This document shows, one piece after another, positions 18,138 through 27,719 of a stretch of DNA of 64,000 nucleotides. Each line of letters opens with the position of its first letter. The first letter of the stretch is position 1. This DNA is from Moorella sp. Hama-1. Lineage in GTDB: Bacteria; Bacillota; DSM-521; Neomoorellales; Neomoorellaceae. The position numbers were made by a program, and so were the translations under genes. The stretch covers positions 2,786,501 to 2,850,500 of the forward strand of contig NZ_AP024620.1 in the NCBI RefSeq assembly GCF_023734095.1, in the 5' to 3' direction. Below the pieces are notes generated by a model. The model searched no databases. It was given only the letters and a program-made list of their open reading frames with translations, and was not told the DNA's origin.

Positions 18138-18509
18138 TCAGTTTGTGGTTATTTCTGCCTGACCAAACTGTGGGACGAAGAAGAGTTCTTTCGTTTTGAG
18201 CCCCAGTGCGATAACAGCTTTACCCAGCTTGGTCAGGTAATATTTCCGGGTACCGGATACCTTCTTGATGATCTTATGAACACATAGACGCTTGAGTATG
18301 CGGGAGACGGAAGCCGAACTCAGTTCCAGTAGCAATCGGCGGACCGATTTGTTGTGCAAGCCGTTGATGTTTAATATATAACCAGGGGGCACTGAGGGCT
18401 GGTATCGCTTAACGCCAAGGGCCGCCGGGAGACTCCACCGGCGACCCTTTATATTTATCCCACATTCCGCACCTTTGGATCTCACATTTCGCACCCTGTG
18501 AGCAACCAA
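18138..18509 (-). pseudogene. Winged-helix-like fragment
   Basis: A 123-codon frame whose C-terminal 75 residues look like a winged helix: SVRRLLLELSSASVSRIL, KRLCVHKIIKKVSGT and RKYYLTKLGKAVIALGLKTK (recognition helix and wing). The N-terminal 45 residues are not protein-like and include a GC-rich inverted repeat. I do not recognise a specific family; such domains occur at the ends of some mobile-element proteins. It is likely a 5'-truncated remnant. Confidence 0.4.
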
Positions 18510-18667
18510 AAATAATTTTTAGAGGGTGCAGAAGAAAATAAAAGAGGAGAGAATATTCTATCCTGAAAACCCCTCCCTCGCGAGAAGGCAATAGTAACCA
18601 CACCCTAACGCCAGGAGCTTTAATCAGGGAAGGGCTAATAGGTTAAAATTTAGGATAGTTATAAGAC

Positions 18668-19468
18668 TTAAGCGCTAATGGCTTCGAGATTAACTTTAAA
18701 ACCTAGCGTTTCGAGCTTCTTTATGGTCTGCTTAACTATCCTATCCTGAAAATAACGCCCCTTACCATTTTCATCCACTGCTGGTGCCGCCTGGCGGCAT
18801 GGATATCCGTCCTGAAAATAACGCACTTTCCCATTCTCATCTTCTACTGGTGTCGCCTGATGGCATAGGTGTCTTCCTAAAAGCCTTGCCCGTAGTCGCC
18901 CCAGGGATCCTGCCACCGGCGAGTGCGGATTATGGGGGCCGGCGGGATCCCCCACCCCGCCCTTTACTCCCCAGCGGTCGATGGCCCGCCCCAGGGCCGC
19001 CACATTCACCCATGCTAACCCTCCCCTTTCCCAGCGCAACTCCTCCGGGCCGCGCCCCGGCCAGGGAATGCTCCACCGACAGTCAATCGCTAGAGCATCA
19101 CCTACCCGCAGCCACCCGTCAGCCAGGTTCACGGGCAGGTCCGGCTTTATACCCAGGGCGAAAAAATCGATATTTTCCGGGAGGTCCAGGATGACGAAGG
19201 CGGCAGCATTGCCCTTTTCTGGTCCTGCCAGGGCGAAAAAATCCGGACCGAGATAGAAGTTGACAAAACGATGGAAGACGCTGTGGACATAACCCCCTGC
19301 CTGGCCGGTTTTAGCTGTCACCTGCGGAAATCTAGGACTGCCGGAAGTAAAATTCAACAACGCCGTGACCTGCTCCCCGGAGCAGAACAACTCCCCTACC
19401 AGTTTTGTTGGCGCCGTGATACTTACAGTTGAAGCCGCCAGCACCGCCGGTAAAAATGTCTCCCGCAC
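18668..19468 (-). pseudogene. Second DUF2877 N-terminal fragment fused to DENGK repeats
   Basis: The first 150 or so residues (GTG start at 19468, weak ribosome site) resemble the N-terminal half of DUF2877 proteins: YVHSVFHRFVNFYLGPDFFA, LAGPEKGNAAAFVILDLP and LRVGDALAIDCRWSIPW. The LGPGLTPSGDDLL core expected further on is missing. From about 18880 to 18735 the frame passes through two units of the palindromic repeat, giving HQATPVEDENGKVRYFQD and RQAAPAVDENGKGRYFQD, and ends in an unrelated tail QTIKKLETLGFKVNLEAIS. It is probably a chimera from deletion or repeat insertion and not a working transcarbamylase subunit. Confidence 0.55.
18742..18873. repeat. Palindromic DENGK-type repeat, two tandem units
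   Basis: Two adjacent units of about 66 bases. Each has ATAACGC...CCATT-TCATC...CTGGT followed by a palindromic core (GCCGCCTGGCGGC in the first, GTCGCCTGATGGC in the second) and a GTC-type end. The first unit matches the copy at 15817 almost base for base. On the minus strand both units keep the host frame open. Confidence 0.75.
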
Positions 19469-19690
19469 CGCGTAGCCCGGTAGCGATAGGGCTTTCCCGG
19501 CATCATACCTTCACCATCTAACAACTTTTTCTACTTTATAGTTTTTCTTTTTTCAGGCAATCACCTTTGTTAAATCTCTACAAATAATCGGGGCGGTTAG
19601 TTATAAGATGTTTTAGGCCAAACCACCTGACAGGGTAACCTTCGCTTTCCAGTTTGGGTGCCCATTCTTATCGCATATTAGCTGGGGGGA

Positions 19691-19730
19691 AAATAAAGCC
19701 ACCTATCATGATGATAGATGGCTGCTTTAC
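19691..19730 (-). terminator. Terminator after pyrE
   Basis: On the minus strand AGCCATCTATCAT pairs with ATGATAGGTGGCT, followed by TTATTTT. It lies 110 bases beyond the pyrE stop and probably ends the pyrKDE transcript. The 19469-19839 gap holds nothing else recognisable. Confidence 0.7.
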
Positions 19731-19839
19731 TCCCGGAGCTTCTTTGCCCGTCCGTATGCCTTTTTGCTTCCATTTATTGTATATATTTCCTGGGCTGTAA
19801 TGTCAATGGTAGATTGAGCCTGGTATCACTGCCTTCTTC

Positions 19840-20421
19840 CTAAGGTTTGCTCTGCCGGCTACCGGGCTTTACTACCGGAATTCCCTGGCGGCAAAGGGGG
19901 CAGTCGTCCGGCTGGTAGGTCTCGATAGCAAAGGTGAACAAAGGCTGGATAGGTAGGCCGACATCAGCCCGGCCGCCGCTGCGATCCACCAGGACGCCGG
20001 CCGCCACCGGGATGGCCCCGTGTTCTTTTACTACCTTAACCACCTCCCGTACCGACCCGCCGGTAGTAATTACATCTTCCACCACCAGGACCCTTTCCCC
20101 GGGTTCGAGGGTGAAGCTCCGACGCAGGGTCATGGCACCGTTTTCCCGCTCGGTAAAGAGGGACCTGGCCCCCAGCTGGCGGGCCACCTCATAGGCCATA
20201 ATAATCGCCCCGATGGCCGGGCCGATGACCGTTGTGATACCCTGGTCCTTAAACCTGGCCGCTAGCTCGCGGCAGAGAATGGTGTTCTCTTCTGGAAACT
20301 GCTGCACCCGGGCACACTGGAGATAACGGCCGCTATGCAGGCCGGAGGTCAGGATAAAGTGTCCCTCCCATAGGACACCGGTGCGACGGAAAATATTCAT
20401 GATCTCGTCGTGACTGAGCAT
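19840..20421 (-). CDS. pyrE: Orotate phosphoribosyltransferase
   Basis: Fifth step of de novo pyrimidine synthesis: orotate + PRPP to orotidine 5'-monophosphate. The 193-residue length is normal. The PRPP-binding loop VLVVEDVITTGGS lies near residue 110, preceded by TERENGAMTLRR with the catalytic Lys/Arg region, and the N-terminus has HFILTSGLHSGRYLQCA, typical of the family. The start at 20421 is followed by MLSHDEIM. It is the last gene of pyrKDE; a 228-base gap with nothing recognisable separates it from pyrD. Confidence 0.95.
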   Translation of the reverse strand: MLSHDEIMNIFRRTGVLWEGHFILTSGLHSGRYLQCARVQQFPEENTILCRELAARFKDQGITTVIGPAIGAIIMAYEVARQLGARSLFTERENGAMTLRRSFTLEPGERVLVVEDVITTGGSVREVVKVVKEHGAIPVAAGVLVDRSGGRADVGLPIQPLFTFAIETYQPDDCPLCRQGIPVVKPGSRQSKP

Positions 20422-20649
20422 CTGTTTTCACCTCATGCAGATTTATAGCAAACACCGTAACTGCTCAAGCCGCCTCCGCTCTTAACCGCTAAGACACGTT
20501 ATGCCGCAAGTCCTACACATTTAGGGCGCCTTTGGCTTCCGTAAAAAAAGAATGGTCCAGGCTGGCTGAGTTATTACCAAACACCTTTACCGCTAACGCA
20601 GGCACCCGTTAAATACTGCCCGGTATACGTTACGTTTTGCTCCCCACTT

Positions 20650-21753
20650 CTATCCGCGGCAGGCGCCGATCAAATCCTGTACTCCGGTTAGACCCATTGC
20701 AATCAGATAACTCTCCAGCCCTTCGATAACCTCGATTAAAGCCCGCGGGTTGACCAGACTGGCCGTGCCCACGGCGACGGCGCTAGCCCCGGCCAGGAAG
20801 AACTCGATGGCGTCCCGGGCGGTGGTAATGCCACCCATACCAATTAGCGGCACCTGTACCGCCCGGGCCACCCGCCAGACGGCGTAGAGGGCCACCGGTT
20901 TTACGGCCGGGCCGCTCAATCCTCCGACCATATTGGCCAGGGCCGGCCGGCGGGTGTCAATGTCGATGGCCATGCCCTGCAGGGTATTAATGAGGGAGAG
21001 GGCATCGGCACCGGCATCTACCACCGCCCTTGCTATAGCCGTGATGTCCGTTACGTTGGGTGTCAGCTTGACGATTACCGGCAGGCTGGTCTCTTTACGC
21101 ACGGCTGCCGTCACCCGGGCGGCCATGGCCGGTTCGGTGCCAAAGACGATGCCGCCTTCCTTGACATTGGGGCAGGAGATATTGACTTCCAGGGCGGCGA
21201 TGCCTGCCGCGGCGCTCAAACGGGCGGCCAGTTCCCCGTACTCGGCTACGGTTCGCCCGGCGATGTTGACGATGAGCGGGGGCGCGAACTGGCGCAGGCG
21301 GGGCAGTTTCTCGCGCAAGAAAACCTCCAGGCCCGGGTTCTGCAGGCCGATGGAGTTGAGCAAGCCACAGGGGGTCTCCATTAAGCGCGGGGGCGGGTTG
21401 CCGGGGGTGGGGTGGAGGGTAATGGTCTTGACCACAATGGCCCCCAAGCGGTTCAAATCGATAAAGGGGGTGAATTCTTCGCCGAAACCAAAGGTACCGG
21501 AGGCCGGCAGGACCGGATTCGCCAGCCTCAGGCCGGCGATCTCGACTCCCAGGTCAACCCCGGCACCAACTCCGGTACCGGGGCTAAGGCTGGCACCAAC
21601 CCCTTTCCCGGCGGTTGCTGCCTGATCGACTCTAACCCCGGTTTCCGGCTCTCGCGCGGCCGGTAACCCTGCCCCGGCTTGACACTCGTGCAGCTGCCTA
21701 CTACTGTTGTCACCCGGGCAACCAGGTGACACCATTTTCTCTAGCTGCTCCAT
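20650..21753 (-). CDS. pyrD: Dihydroorotate dehydrogenase B, catalytic subunit
   Basis: FMN enzyme oxidising dihydroorotate to orotate, working with PyrK, which passes electrons to NAD+. Family segments: [35 protein letters not shown], the catalytic cysteine loop [11 protein letters not shown] and the phosphate-binding [14 protein letters not shown]. Start ATG 21753 overlaps the pyrK stop region (GGGAGGAG then TAATATG). This gives 367 residues, about 60 more than usual: residues 1-62 are a Gly/Ala/Pro-rich segment of low complexity before [13 protein letters not shown]. Either the extension is real or translation begins at an internal GTG near residue 60. Confidence 0.93.
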   Translation of the reverse strand: MEQLEKMVSPGCPGDNSSRQLHECQAGAGLPAAREPETGVRVDQAATAGKGVGASLSPGTGVGAGVDLGVEIAGLRLANPVLPASGTFGFGEEFTPFIDLNRLGAIVVKTITLHPTPGNPPPRLMETPCGLLNSIGLQNPGLEVFLREKLPRLRQFAPPLIVNIAGRTVAEYGELAARLSAAAGIAALEVNISCPNVKEGGIVFGTEPAMAARVTAAVRKETSLPVIVKLTPNVTDITAIARAVVDAGADALSLINTLQGMAIDIDTRRPALANMVGGLSGPAVKPVALYAVWRVARAVQVPLIGMGGITTARDAIEFFLAGASAVAVGTASLVNPRALIEVIEGLESYLIAMGLTGVQDLIGACRG

Positions 21754-21754
21754 A

Positions 21755-22549
21755 TTACTCCTCCCAGCAAACGGCAGCAGCGTCAAAGACGGGACCGCCG
21801 GTACAGACATTCTCGTAATACTTTTCACCCCGGGCGTCGTGCAGGGCGGTTACACAGCCCCGGCAGGCGCCAAAACCGCAGGCCATCCGCTCCTCCAGGG
21901 AGACTTCCGCCAGTATACCCGCCGCTGCCGCCAGGCGGGCAAAGGTAGCCAGGGCCGGCCGGGGGCCGCAGGCATAAGCGCGGTCGTAGGATGTACCCTT
22001 TAAGTGCTGTTCCCAGAGACCCGTCACCGGGCCGTGAAAGCCGGTGCTACCGTCGTCGGTGGCGAGAAACAGCCGGACCCCCAGACCCTCCAGATCCTCC
22101 AGGCGGTACAGTCCCTGCCGGTCCCGGGCGCCGTAAAAGAAATCGATCTCATTACCCATTCCCCGGGCCACCCGGGCCAGGAAAAACAGGGGCGCCATCC
22201 CCAGGCCCCCGGCCACCAGGGCCAGCCTCCCGCCGGATATCAGGGTAAACCCCCGGCCCAGGGGACCCAGGAGATCCACCCGGCTGCCGGGAACCCGCCG
22301 GCGCAACCAGGACGTACCCCGCCCCTTAATCTGGTAAAAAAGGGTCACTTCCCCCGCGCCGGCGTCATGAATGCTCAGGGGCCGCCGCAGGAAGGGATCC
22401 AGGCCTTCCCCACAACGCAGGTGGACAAACTGGCCCGGCCGGGCGGCGCGGGCCAAATCCGGGGCCTTGAGCCGGAGCAGGCAGATATCCATCCCCACCG
22501 GTTGGGAGGTTAGAACTTCTACTTGCAGGTGCTGTGGCATGCACTTCAT
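21755..22549 (-). CDS. pyrK: Dihydroorotate dehydrogenase B, electron-transfer subunit
   Basis: Ferredoxin-reductase-like subunit carrying FAD and a [2Fe-2S] cluster that links PyrD to NAD+. Visible: the FAD-binding [10 protein letters not shown] motif, the NAD-binding [13 protein letters not shown] region, and near the C-terminus the cluster cysteines in [11 protein letters not shown] with a later ENVC. Length 264 is usual. It is the first gene of a short pyrKDE operon; the remaining pyrimidine genes are not in this window. Confidence 0.93.
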   Translation of the reverse strand: MKCMPQHLQVEVLTSQPVGMDICLLRLKAPDLARAARPGQFVHLRCGEGLDPFLRRPLSIHDAGAGEVTLFYQIKGRGTSWLRRRVPGSRVDLLGPLGRGFTLISGGRLALVAGGLGMAPLFFLARVARGMGNEIDFFYGARDRQGLYRLEDLEGLGVRLFLATDDGSTGFHGPVTGLWEQHLKGTSYDRAYACGPRPALATFARLAAAAGILAEVSLEERMACGFGACRGCVTALHDARGEKYYENVCTGGPVFDAAAVCWEE

Positions 22550-22597
22550 CCTTTACTTTATTTCCTCTCTATCTTCCCCTGCGCCACCACTGCGGTT

Positions 22598-22616
22598 AAA
22601 ACCCCCGCCGGGGGCT
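22598..22616 (-). terminator. Possible attenuator hairpin in the pyrK leader
   Basis: About 50 bases upstream of the pyrK start, minus strand AAGCCCCC pairs with GGGGGTTTT across a GGC loop and is followed by AACC. The short T run makes it a weak terminator candidate. A 38-codon frame (MIFGKGYMAQTVLPG) spans this leader but has no convincing ribosome site. Confidence 0.3.
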
Positions 22617-22712
22617 TGCCGCCAGCGCATCCAGGAAGAACCGTTTGCGCCATGTAACCTTTACCAAAAATCATTGTTGTATTCGCCACGGCGGCCCCGT
22701 TTCCTGCTAAAA

Positions 22713-22739
22713 GGCCCCGGCGTTTAAAACGCCGGGGCC
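22713..22739 (-). terminator. Terminator after groEL
   Basis: Near-perfect palindrome: GGCCCCGGCG and CGCCGGGGCC arms around TTTAAAA, followed on the minus strand by TTTTAG. It lies about 90 bases beyond the groEL stop and separates groESL from pyrKDE. Confidence 0.8.
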
Positions 22740-22824
22740 CGGGAAGTGACGCCGAGCAGCATTACAGTGGCAGCCAGCAAAGTCCATATGGCCAGCCGGA
22801 TGCGGTATGCTTACGGCAGGCAGC

Positions 22825-24462
22825 CTACATCATGGGCATACCGCCGGGCATCCCACCACCGGGCATACCGCCGCCGGGGATAGACGGTTCTTCTTCCGGA
22901 ATGTCGGCTACCACGCTTTCCGTGGTCAGGACCAGGGAAGCAATGCTGGCGGCATTCTCCAGGGCGGAACGGGTCACTTTGACCGGATCAACGATACCGG
23001 CCTCAATAAGGTTGACATACTCCAGGGTAGCGGCGTTAAAGCCCAGGCCGTCGCTACTCTGGCGCACCTTCTCCACAACCACCGAACCCTCGACGCCGGC
23101 ATTGGCCGCGATCTGGCGCAGGGGTTCCTCCAGGGCGCGGTAGACCAGGCGCACCCCCGTCAATTCGTCGCCCAAGGCCTGGACATCCTTTAAGACCGCC
23201 TGGGCGCGTACCAGGGCCGTGCCGCCGCCGGCAACGATACCTTCTTCCACTGCCGCTCGGGTGGCCGACAGGGCGTCCTCAATGCGCATCTTCTTTTCCT
23301 TCATTTCCGTTTCGGTGGCCGCCCCGACCTTAATGACCGCCACGCCGCCGGCCAGCTTGGCCAGGCGTTCCTGAAGTTTCTCCCGATCGTAATCAGAGGT
23401 GGAGTCTTCATACTCCCGGCGAATCTGGGCTACCCGGGCCTCAATGGCCTCATCCTTGCCGCGGCCTTCGACGATGGTGGTCTCTTCTTTACCCACCCGG
23501 ACCTGGCGCGCCTGGCCCAGCATATCCAGGGTGGCGTTCTCCAGCTTCAGGCCGGTTTCTTCGGTAATCACCTGGCCGCCTGTCAGGATAGCGATATCTT
23601 GCAGCATGGCCTTACGCCGGTCACCGAAGGCCGGCGCCTTTACGGCCACGCAGGTAAAGGTGCCCCGGAGCTTATTGACCACCAGGGTAGCCAGGGCTTC
23701 GCCCTCCATATCTTCGCAAATGATGAGCAAGGGCCTGCCCGTCCGCACCACCTTCTCCAGGACAGGTATCAGGTCAGCCACTGCGGTAATCTTTTTATCG
23801 GTAATCAGGAGGTAGGGTTCTTCCAGGACGGCTTCCATGCGCTCGTTATCGGTGACCATATAGGGGGAGATATAGCCGCGGTCGAATTGCATGCCCTCGA
23901 CGACGTCTACGGCGGTTTCCATCCCCTTGGATTCCTCTACGGTGATGACCCCGTCCTTGCCGACCTTCTCCATGGCCTCGGCCACCAGGGAGCCGATTTG
24001 GGGATCATTGGCGGAAATGGCGGCTACCTGGCTGATGGAGTCCTTGCTTTCCACCGGCCGGGCCTGGGACTTCAGGTTCACCACCACGGCTTCCACCGCC
24101 CTCTGGATCCCCTTCTTCATGAACATGGGGTTGGCCCCGGCGGCTACGTTCTTCATACCCTCCCGGACAATGGCCTGGGCCAGGACGCAGGCGGTGGTGG
24201 TACCGTCGCCGGCGACATCGTTGGTTTTGGAGGCCACCTCCCGGACCAGCAGGGCGCCCACATTCTCCAGGGGATCTTTTAACTCGACCTCTTTGGCAAT
24301 GGTCACCCCGTCATTGGTAATGGTCGGCGCGCCGAATTTCTTCTCCAGGACCACGTTCCGGCCCCGGGGTCCTAGGGTCACCCGGACGGCCTCGGTGAGT
24401 TTGGTAATGCCGTTTTCCAGGGCCTCCCTGGCTTCGCGGTCAAAGACTATTTGTTTAGCCAT
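22825..24462 (-). CDS. groL: Chaperonin GroEL
   Basis: 60-kDa chaperonin that folds proteins with GroES in the cytoplasm. Full length at 545 residues. Visible family stretches: [19 protein letters not shown], the ATP-binding [18 protein letters not shown] near residue 85, and the flexible C-terminal tail of GGM-type repeats ending PMM. It follows groES by 30 bases and is controlled by the CIRCE operator upstream of groES. No anomaly seen. Confidence 0.98.
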   Translation of the reverse strand: MAKQIVFDREAREALENGITKLTEAVRVTLGPRGRNVVLEKKFGAPTITNDGVTIAKEVELKDPLENVGALLVREVASKTNDVAGDGTTTACVLAQAIVREGMKNVAAGANPMFMKKGIQRAVEAVVVNLKSQARPVESKDSISQVAAISANDPQIGSLVAEAMEKVGKDGVITVEESKGMETAVDVVEGMQFDRGYISPYMVTDNERMEAVLEEPYLLITDKKITAVADLIPVLEKVVRTGRPLLIICEDMEGEALATLVVNKLRGTFTCVAVKAPAFGDRRKAMLQDIAILTGGQVITEETGLKLENATLDMLGQARQVRVGKEETTIVEGRGKDEAIEARVAQIRREYEDSTSDYDREKLQERLAKLAGGVAVIKVGAATETEMKEKKMRIEDALSATRAAVEEGIVAGGGTALVRAQAVLKDVQALGDELTGVRLVYRALEEPLRQIAANAGVEGSVVVEKVRQSSDGLGFNAATLEYVNLIEAGIVDPVKVTRSALENAASIASLVLTTESVVADIPEEEPSIPGGGMPGGGMPGGMPMM

Positions 24463-24491
24463 TATGTAGCTCCTCCCAGCTTATTCAGTCT

Positions 24492-24779
24492 TTATTCAAC
24501 TATCGCGAGAATATCTCGTTCGCTGAGGACCAGGTATTTGGTGTCACCCTGTTTCAACTCGGTACCGGCATACTTAGCATAGAGCACCCGGTCTCCGGCT
24601 TTAACCTCCATTTTGCCCCGCTCACCATTTTCCAGCAAACGGCCGGGGCCAACGGCTACCACCTCTCCCTGCTGGGGTTTCTCCTTGGCGGTGTCCGGCA
24701 GGACAATACCGGCCGCTGTTTTTTCTTCGGCTTCCAGGGGCTTAATGAGGACACGGTCCCCTAAGGGCTGAAAACTCAT
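24492..24779 (-). CDS. groS: Co-chaperonin GroES
   Basis: 10-kDa lid of the GroEL chamber. I place the start at ATG 24779 (95 residues, [20 protein letters not shown]), with GGGAGG upstream; the longer frame adds 11 residues not found in the family. The mobile loop [21 protein letters not shown] is present, and the C-terminal [15 protein letters not shown]-like ending is normal. First gene of groESL. Confidence 0.97.
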   Translation of the reverse strand: MSFQPLGDRVLIKPLEAEEKTAAGIVLPDTAKEKPQQGEVVAVGPGRLLENGERGKMEVKAGDRVLYAKYAGTELKQGDTKYLVLSERDILAIVE

Positions 24780-24805
24780 CGATGGGCCTCCCTTATCAGT
24801 AGTTG

Positions 24806-24832
24806 TTAGCACTCCTTTTTAAGGAGTGCTAA
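24806..24832. promoter_or_regulatory. CIRCE operator for HrcA
   Basis: Exact CIRCE inverted repeat: TTAGCACTC, nine spacer bases, GAGTGCTAA. It lies between the groES start and the promoter, so the HrcA repressor should control groESL in response to heat. HrcA itself is not in the window. Confidence 0.97.
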
Positions 24833-24843
24833 GTACAGGTATT

Positions 24844-24872
24844 ATCATATATTCTTTACGCTAAAAATGCAA
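24844..24872 (-). promoter_or_regulatory. Sigma-A-type promoter of groESL
   Basis: Minus strand TTGCAT, 17 bases, TATGAT, directly upstream of CIRCE. The -35 box touches the arm of the deoC terminator, so the two units are tightly packed. Confidence 0.75.
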
Positions 24873-24915
24873 GCCCCCTGCCAAAATAGTCTTTATAAGC
24901 TTTGGCAGGGGGCTT
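24862..24915 (-). terminator. Strong terminator after deoC
   Basis: Perfect 15-base arms (AAGCCCCCTGCCAAA and its complement) with a 15-base loop, followed by a T run on the minus strand (GCATTTTT); the plus strand also has a T-rich tail, so it may work both ways. Confidence 0.85.
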
Positions 24916-24930
24916 GTTCTTTTGCTTTCA

Positions 24931-25602
24931 CTAACCCTTAACGGCCTCCATTATTACTACTCCGGAGCTTGTGCCAAGTCTATTGGCACCCGCTGCCAAC
25001 ATAGATAAGGCAGCCTGGTAGTCCCTTATTCCTCCCGAAGCTTTAACGCCTACGTTTTCGCCAACTGTTTTCCGCATTAAAGCAACATCGTTAATCTGTG
25101 CCCCTGGTCCATTAAAACCTGTACTCGTCTTTACAAAGGTAGCTCCGTTGTCGACTGCTAATTTACAAGCAATTATTTTCTCATCATGTTCTAACAGGCA
25201 TGTTTCAATAATTACCTTCACAATACCATTACCCATAGTAGCGACATTGACAATTTCCTTTATCTCCTTACCTACATATGCGAGCTCTCTACTTTTAAGC
25301 ATACCTATATTAATTACCATATCAATTTCTTGAGCGCCCTGTTCTATAGCCCTTTGAGATTCTTTTACTTTTATGCTAGTATCATTAGCACCCAAAGGAA
25401 AACCTATGACCGTACATGTTTTTACATTGGTACCTGTAAGCATTTTCGCAGCCAGCGATACATAACACGGATTAACACAAACACTAGCGAAGCTATAATT
25501 GATAGCTTCTTCGCATAAACGTTGAATATCTTCTGGCTTAGCTTGCGGTTTTAATAACGTATGGTCAATAACAGCGGCTAGAGTTTCTTTATTCCAATCC
25601 AT
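24931..25602 (-). CDS. deoC: Deoxyribose-phosphate aldolase
   Basis: Class I aldolase splitting 2-deoxyribose 5-phosphate into acetaldehyde and glyceraldehyde 3-phosphate, with a Schiff-base lysine. Start at ATG 25602 (223 residues, MDWNKETLAAVIDHTLLKP) with GAGGTG upstream; the longer frame lacks support. Motifs: EIDMVINIGMLKS, the Schiff-base region ATFVKTSTGF and the second lysine region VGVKASGGIRD. It is the last gene of the sugar operon, 90 bases after the binding-protein gene, which suggests that the sugar taken up is processed to a deoxypentose phosphate or a related substrate. Confidence 0.95.
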   Translation of the reverse strand: MDWNKETLAAVIDHTLLKPQAKPEDIQRLCEEAINYSFASVCVNPCYVSLAAKMLTGTNVKTCTVIGFPLGANDTSIKVKESQRAIEQGAQEIDMVINIGMLKSRELAYVGKEIKEIVNVATMGNGIVKVIIETCLLEHDEKIIACKLAVDNGATFVKTSTGFNGPGAQINDVALMRKTVGENVGVKASGGIRDYQAALSMLAAGANRLGTSSGVVIMEAVKG

Positions 25603-25630
25603 CTTAATAAATATCACCTCAAATTCTATT

Positions 25631-25665
25631 TTAGGCGGGCTCTGAATTAATCTTCGCCCGCCTAA
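25631..25665 (-). terminator. Hairpin between binding-protein gene and deoC
   Basis: TTAGGCGGGC and GCCCGCCTAA form a perfect ten-base stem, with little T run after it. Such hairpins often protect the abundant binding-protein message and reduce read-through to the next gene. Confidence 0.6.
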
Positions 25666-25691
25666 CAACTGATGTTTTAGATTAAAAAACT

Positions 25692-26690
25692 TTATTTCTT
25701 GCTAGACGCGAAGGTTAAACTGGTATCTACATATTGATCAACATTACTTTTGTCAACCAAACCTGTTCCGGCATCCACATAATCGGGATATTTTTCGCCT
25801 TTTAGCACCCCTAACGCTGTATCTACAGCTAACTTACCAAGATATTGGGGATCATTAAGGACGGTGGCATCATACTTCCCACCTTTAATAGCCACAATAG
25901 CTTCCATCAAACCATCAATCCCTACAATTTTAACCCCCTTTATCTTGTTCTGATCTAATACTTGTACGGCACCTAGCGCCATATCATCATTATGAGCATA
26001 TACTAAATCAATCTTGGGATTGGCCTGAAGTATATCCTGGAAAGCCTTAACCGCCTTAGAACGGGTATAATCACAATACGGACTCTGAATAACTTTAATG
26101 CCGGGCTCCTTATCAACTATTTCATGAAACCCGTCCCGCCGGGCCATCATCACCTTGTCACCAGCAGCACCTTGAATTTCTACTATGGTACCTTTAGCTT
26201 GTCCAGAGCCACCTAACAACTCTACTGCTTTTTTACCGGCTATCCTTCCCATTTCTTTATTGTCCCGCCCTACAAAAGTAGCCACTTTGGAAGTAGTAGG
26301 CCGATCAACTGTGACCACTGGAATGTTAGCCTTTTGGGCTGCCGCCAGGGCCGGGGTAACACCATCCGGGTTTACAGGATTTAGTAGCAAGACATTAATC
26401 CCTTTTGTAATTAAATCCTGAACATCGTTGTTCTGTTTTTGAATATTCTCCTGCGCATCAACATAAACTAATTGGGCTCCTTTGGCTTTGGCTTCATTCT
26501 CAGCCGCTTGCATTAAGGCTACATAAAAAGGAGATTGCAGGGTGACTTGGGAAAATCCAATTACAACCTTTTTCTGATCACCAGATGAAGATGCTGTATT
26601 CTTTTGCTGACCTTGACCACAACCAGCAACAAGCAAAAACATTAAACCCATTGTTAAAACCAAAGAAACCTTTTTCAAAATCTTATTCAT
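25692..26690 (-). CDS. Ribose-type ABC transporter substrate-binding lipoprotein
   Basis: A 332-residue periplasmic-binding-protein-like lipoprotein. The signal peptide ends in LVAGC (lipid-modified Cys24), followed by a polar linker and a RbsB-type domain: VVIGFSQVTLQSPFYVALMQ, GINVLLLNPVNPDGVTPA, PVVTVDRPTTSKVATFVGRD, DLVYAHNDDMALGAVQVLD. Bound sugar cannot be read from sequence; pentose or polyol binders share this form. It follows the permease gene and precedes deoC. Confidence 0.88.
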   Translation of the reverse strand: MNKILKKVSLVLTMGLMFLLVAGCGQGQQKNTASSSGDQKKVVIGFSQVTLQSPFYVALMQAAENEAKAKGAQLVYVDAQENIQKQNNDVQDLITKGINVLLLNPVNPDGVTPALAAAQKANIPVVTVDRPTTSKVATFVGRDNKEMGRIAGKKAVELLGGSGQAKGTIVEIQGAAGDKVMMARRDGFHEIVDKEPGIKVIQSPYCDYTRSKAVKAFQDILQANPKIDLVYAHNDDMALGAVQVLDQNKIKGVKIVGIDGLMEAIVAIKGGKYDATVLNDPQYLGKLAVDTALGVLKGEKYPDYVDAGTGLVDKSNVDQYVDTSLTFASSKK

Positions 26691-26750
26691 TTACCTTTTG
26701 CCCCCTATTTAAATTAATTCATCCTACCAACCAGCATTAATCCTGTTTTA

Positions 26751-27719
26751 CTAACTCTCCCCTCCTCCAATTACAAATTCGTTTAAGATCAAAGCTAGAA
26801 CTATGATCACCCCCATAAAGATAGACTGATAATAAGAAGATAGTCCTATCAAGTTAAATATATTGGTAATAATACTCATCAGCAAAACACCAATAAAAGT
26901 ACCCATCACTCCGCCTGTACCACCAAAAAGGCTAGCTCCGCCCAGCACTACCGCTGCAATTGCATTTAATTCAAACCCACTACCGGCTGTCGGCTGAGAA
27001 ACTGTAAGCCATGACGCCAGTACCACACCAGCAAAAGCTGATAAGACACCCGAAATGATATACGTGGTTGCGATAATTGTATCTACTTTTACCCCTGATA
27101 AATAAGCCGCTTCCGGGTTACCCCCAACTGCATAAAGGCGGCGACCAAAGGCCGAGTATTTTAATATGAAAGCTGCTACGATTGTAATAAAGATCCACAC
27201 TATTCCACTTACCGGTATACCCAAAAAGAACCCGGCTCCTAAAACATTAAACGCTGGTGGTAATCCAAATACAGGCTGTCCATCGGTAGTTAATAACGCC
27301 ATACCTCTGGCCGCAACCATCATTGCTAAAGTAGCGAGGAAAGCCGGAACCCTGGCTTTAGTAGTTATAAAACCGCTTATTCCCCCCAATACCGCCCCAG
27401 CAATTAGAGTAATAAAAACCGCAAAGGGAATTGCCATGCCATTCCTTAATAATATGCCTACAACCATCCCGGCTAACGCCAAAATTGAACCCACGGAAAG
27501 ATCAATTCCCCCGGTAATGATCACAAAGGTCATTCCAACGGATACTATACCTATGACAGCGGACTGCTGCAGCAGGTTTAAGAAATTACCCACTGTCAAA
27601 AATCGAGATGATAACATAGTCGCTATTAAAACTAAGACCAATAGCAACGCTAAAATACTATAACGCCTTAAATTCGTAAAAATAATCTTGCCGCAATCTA
27701 ACTTTTTAGTAGCTTCCAT
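26751..27719 (-). CDS. Ribose-type ABC transporter permease
   Basis: RbsC-like membrane protein with eight to ten helices and the family stretch GMTFVIITGGIDLSVGSILA (near residue 65), which starts the conserved cytoplasmic contact region, and NPEAAYLSGVKVD. The start at ATG 27719 (322 residues, MEATKKLD) has GGGGATGG upstream and overlaps the end of the ATPase gene by 14 bases; an open frame further upstream lies inside that gene. Second membrane gene absent, so it should act as a homodimer. Confidence 0.88.
   Translation of the reverse strand: MEATKKLDCGKIIFTNLRRYSILALLLVLVLIATMLSSRFLTVGNFLNLLQQSAVIGIVSVGMTFVIITGGIDLSVGSILALAGMVVGILLRNGMAIPFAVFITLIAGAVLGGISGFITTKARVPAFLATLAMMVAARGMALLTTDGQPVFGLPPAFNVLGAGFFLGIPVSGIVWIFITIVAAFILKYSAFGRRLYAVGGNPEAAYLSGVKVDTIIATTYIISGVLSAFAGVVLASWLTVSQPTAGSGFELNAIAAVVLGGASLFGGTGGVMGTFIGVLLMSIITNIFNLIGLSSYYQSIFMGVIIVLALILNEFVIGGGES

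Noticed and set aside
18138-18509. Functional winged-helix regulator
   Set aside because: Only the C-terminal part looks like a domain; the first 45 codons overlap GC-rich non-protein-like sequence and no start is supported.
23599-24282. Plus-strand frame of 227 codons within groEL
   Set aside because: Antisense to a strongly conserved gene, His/Gly-rich, no ribosome site.
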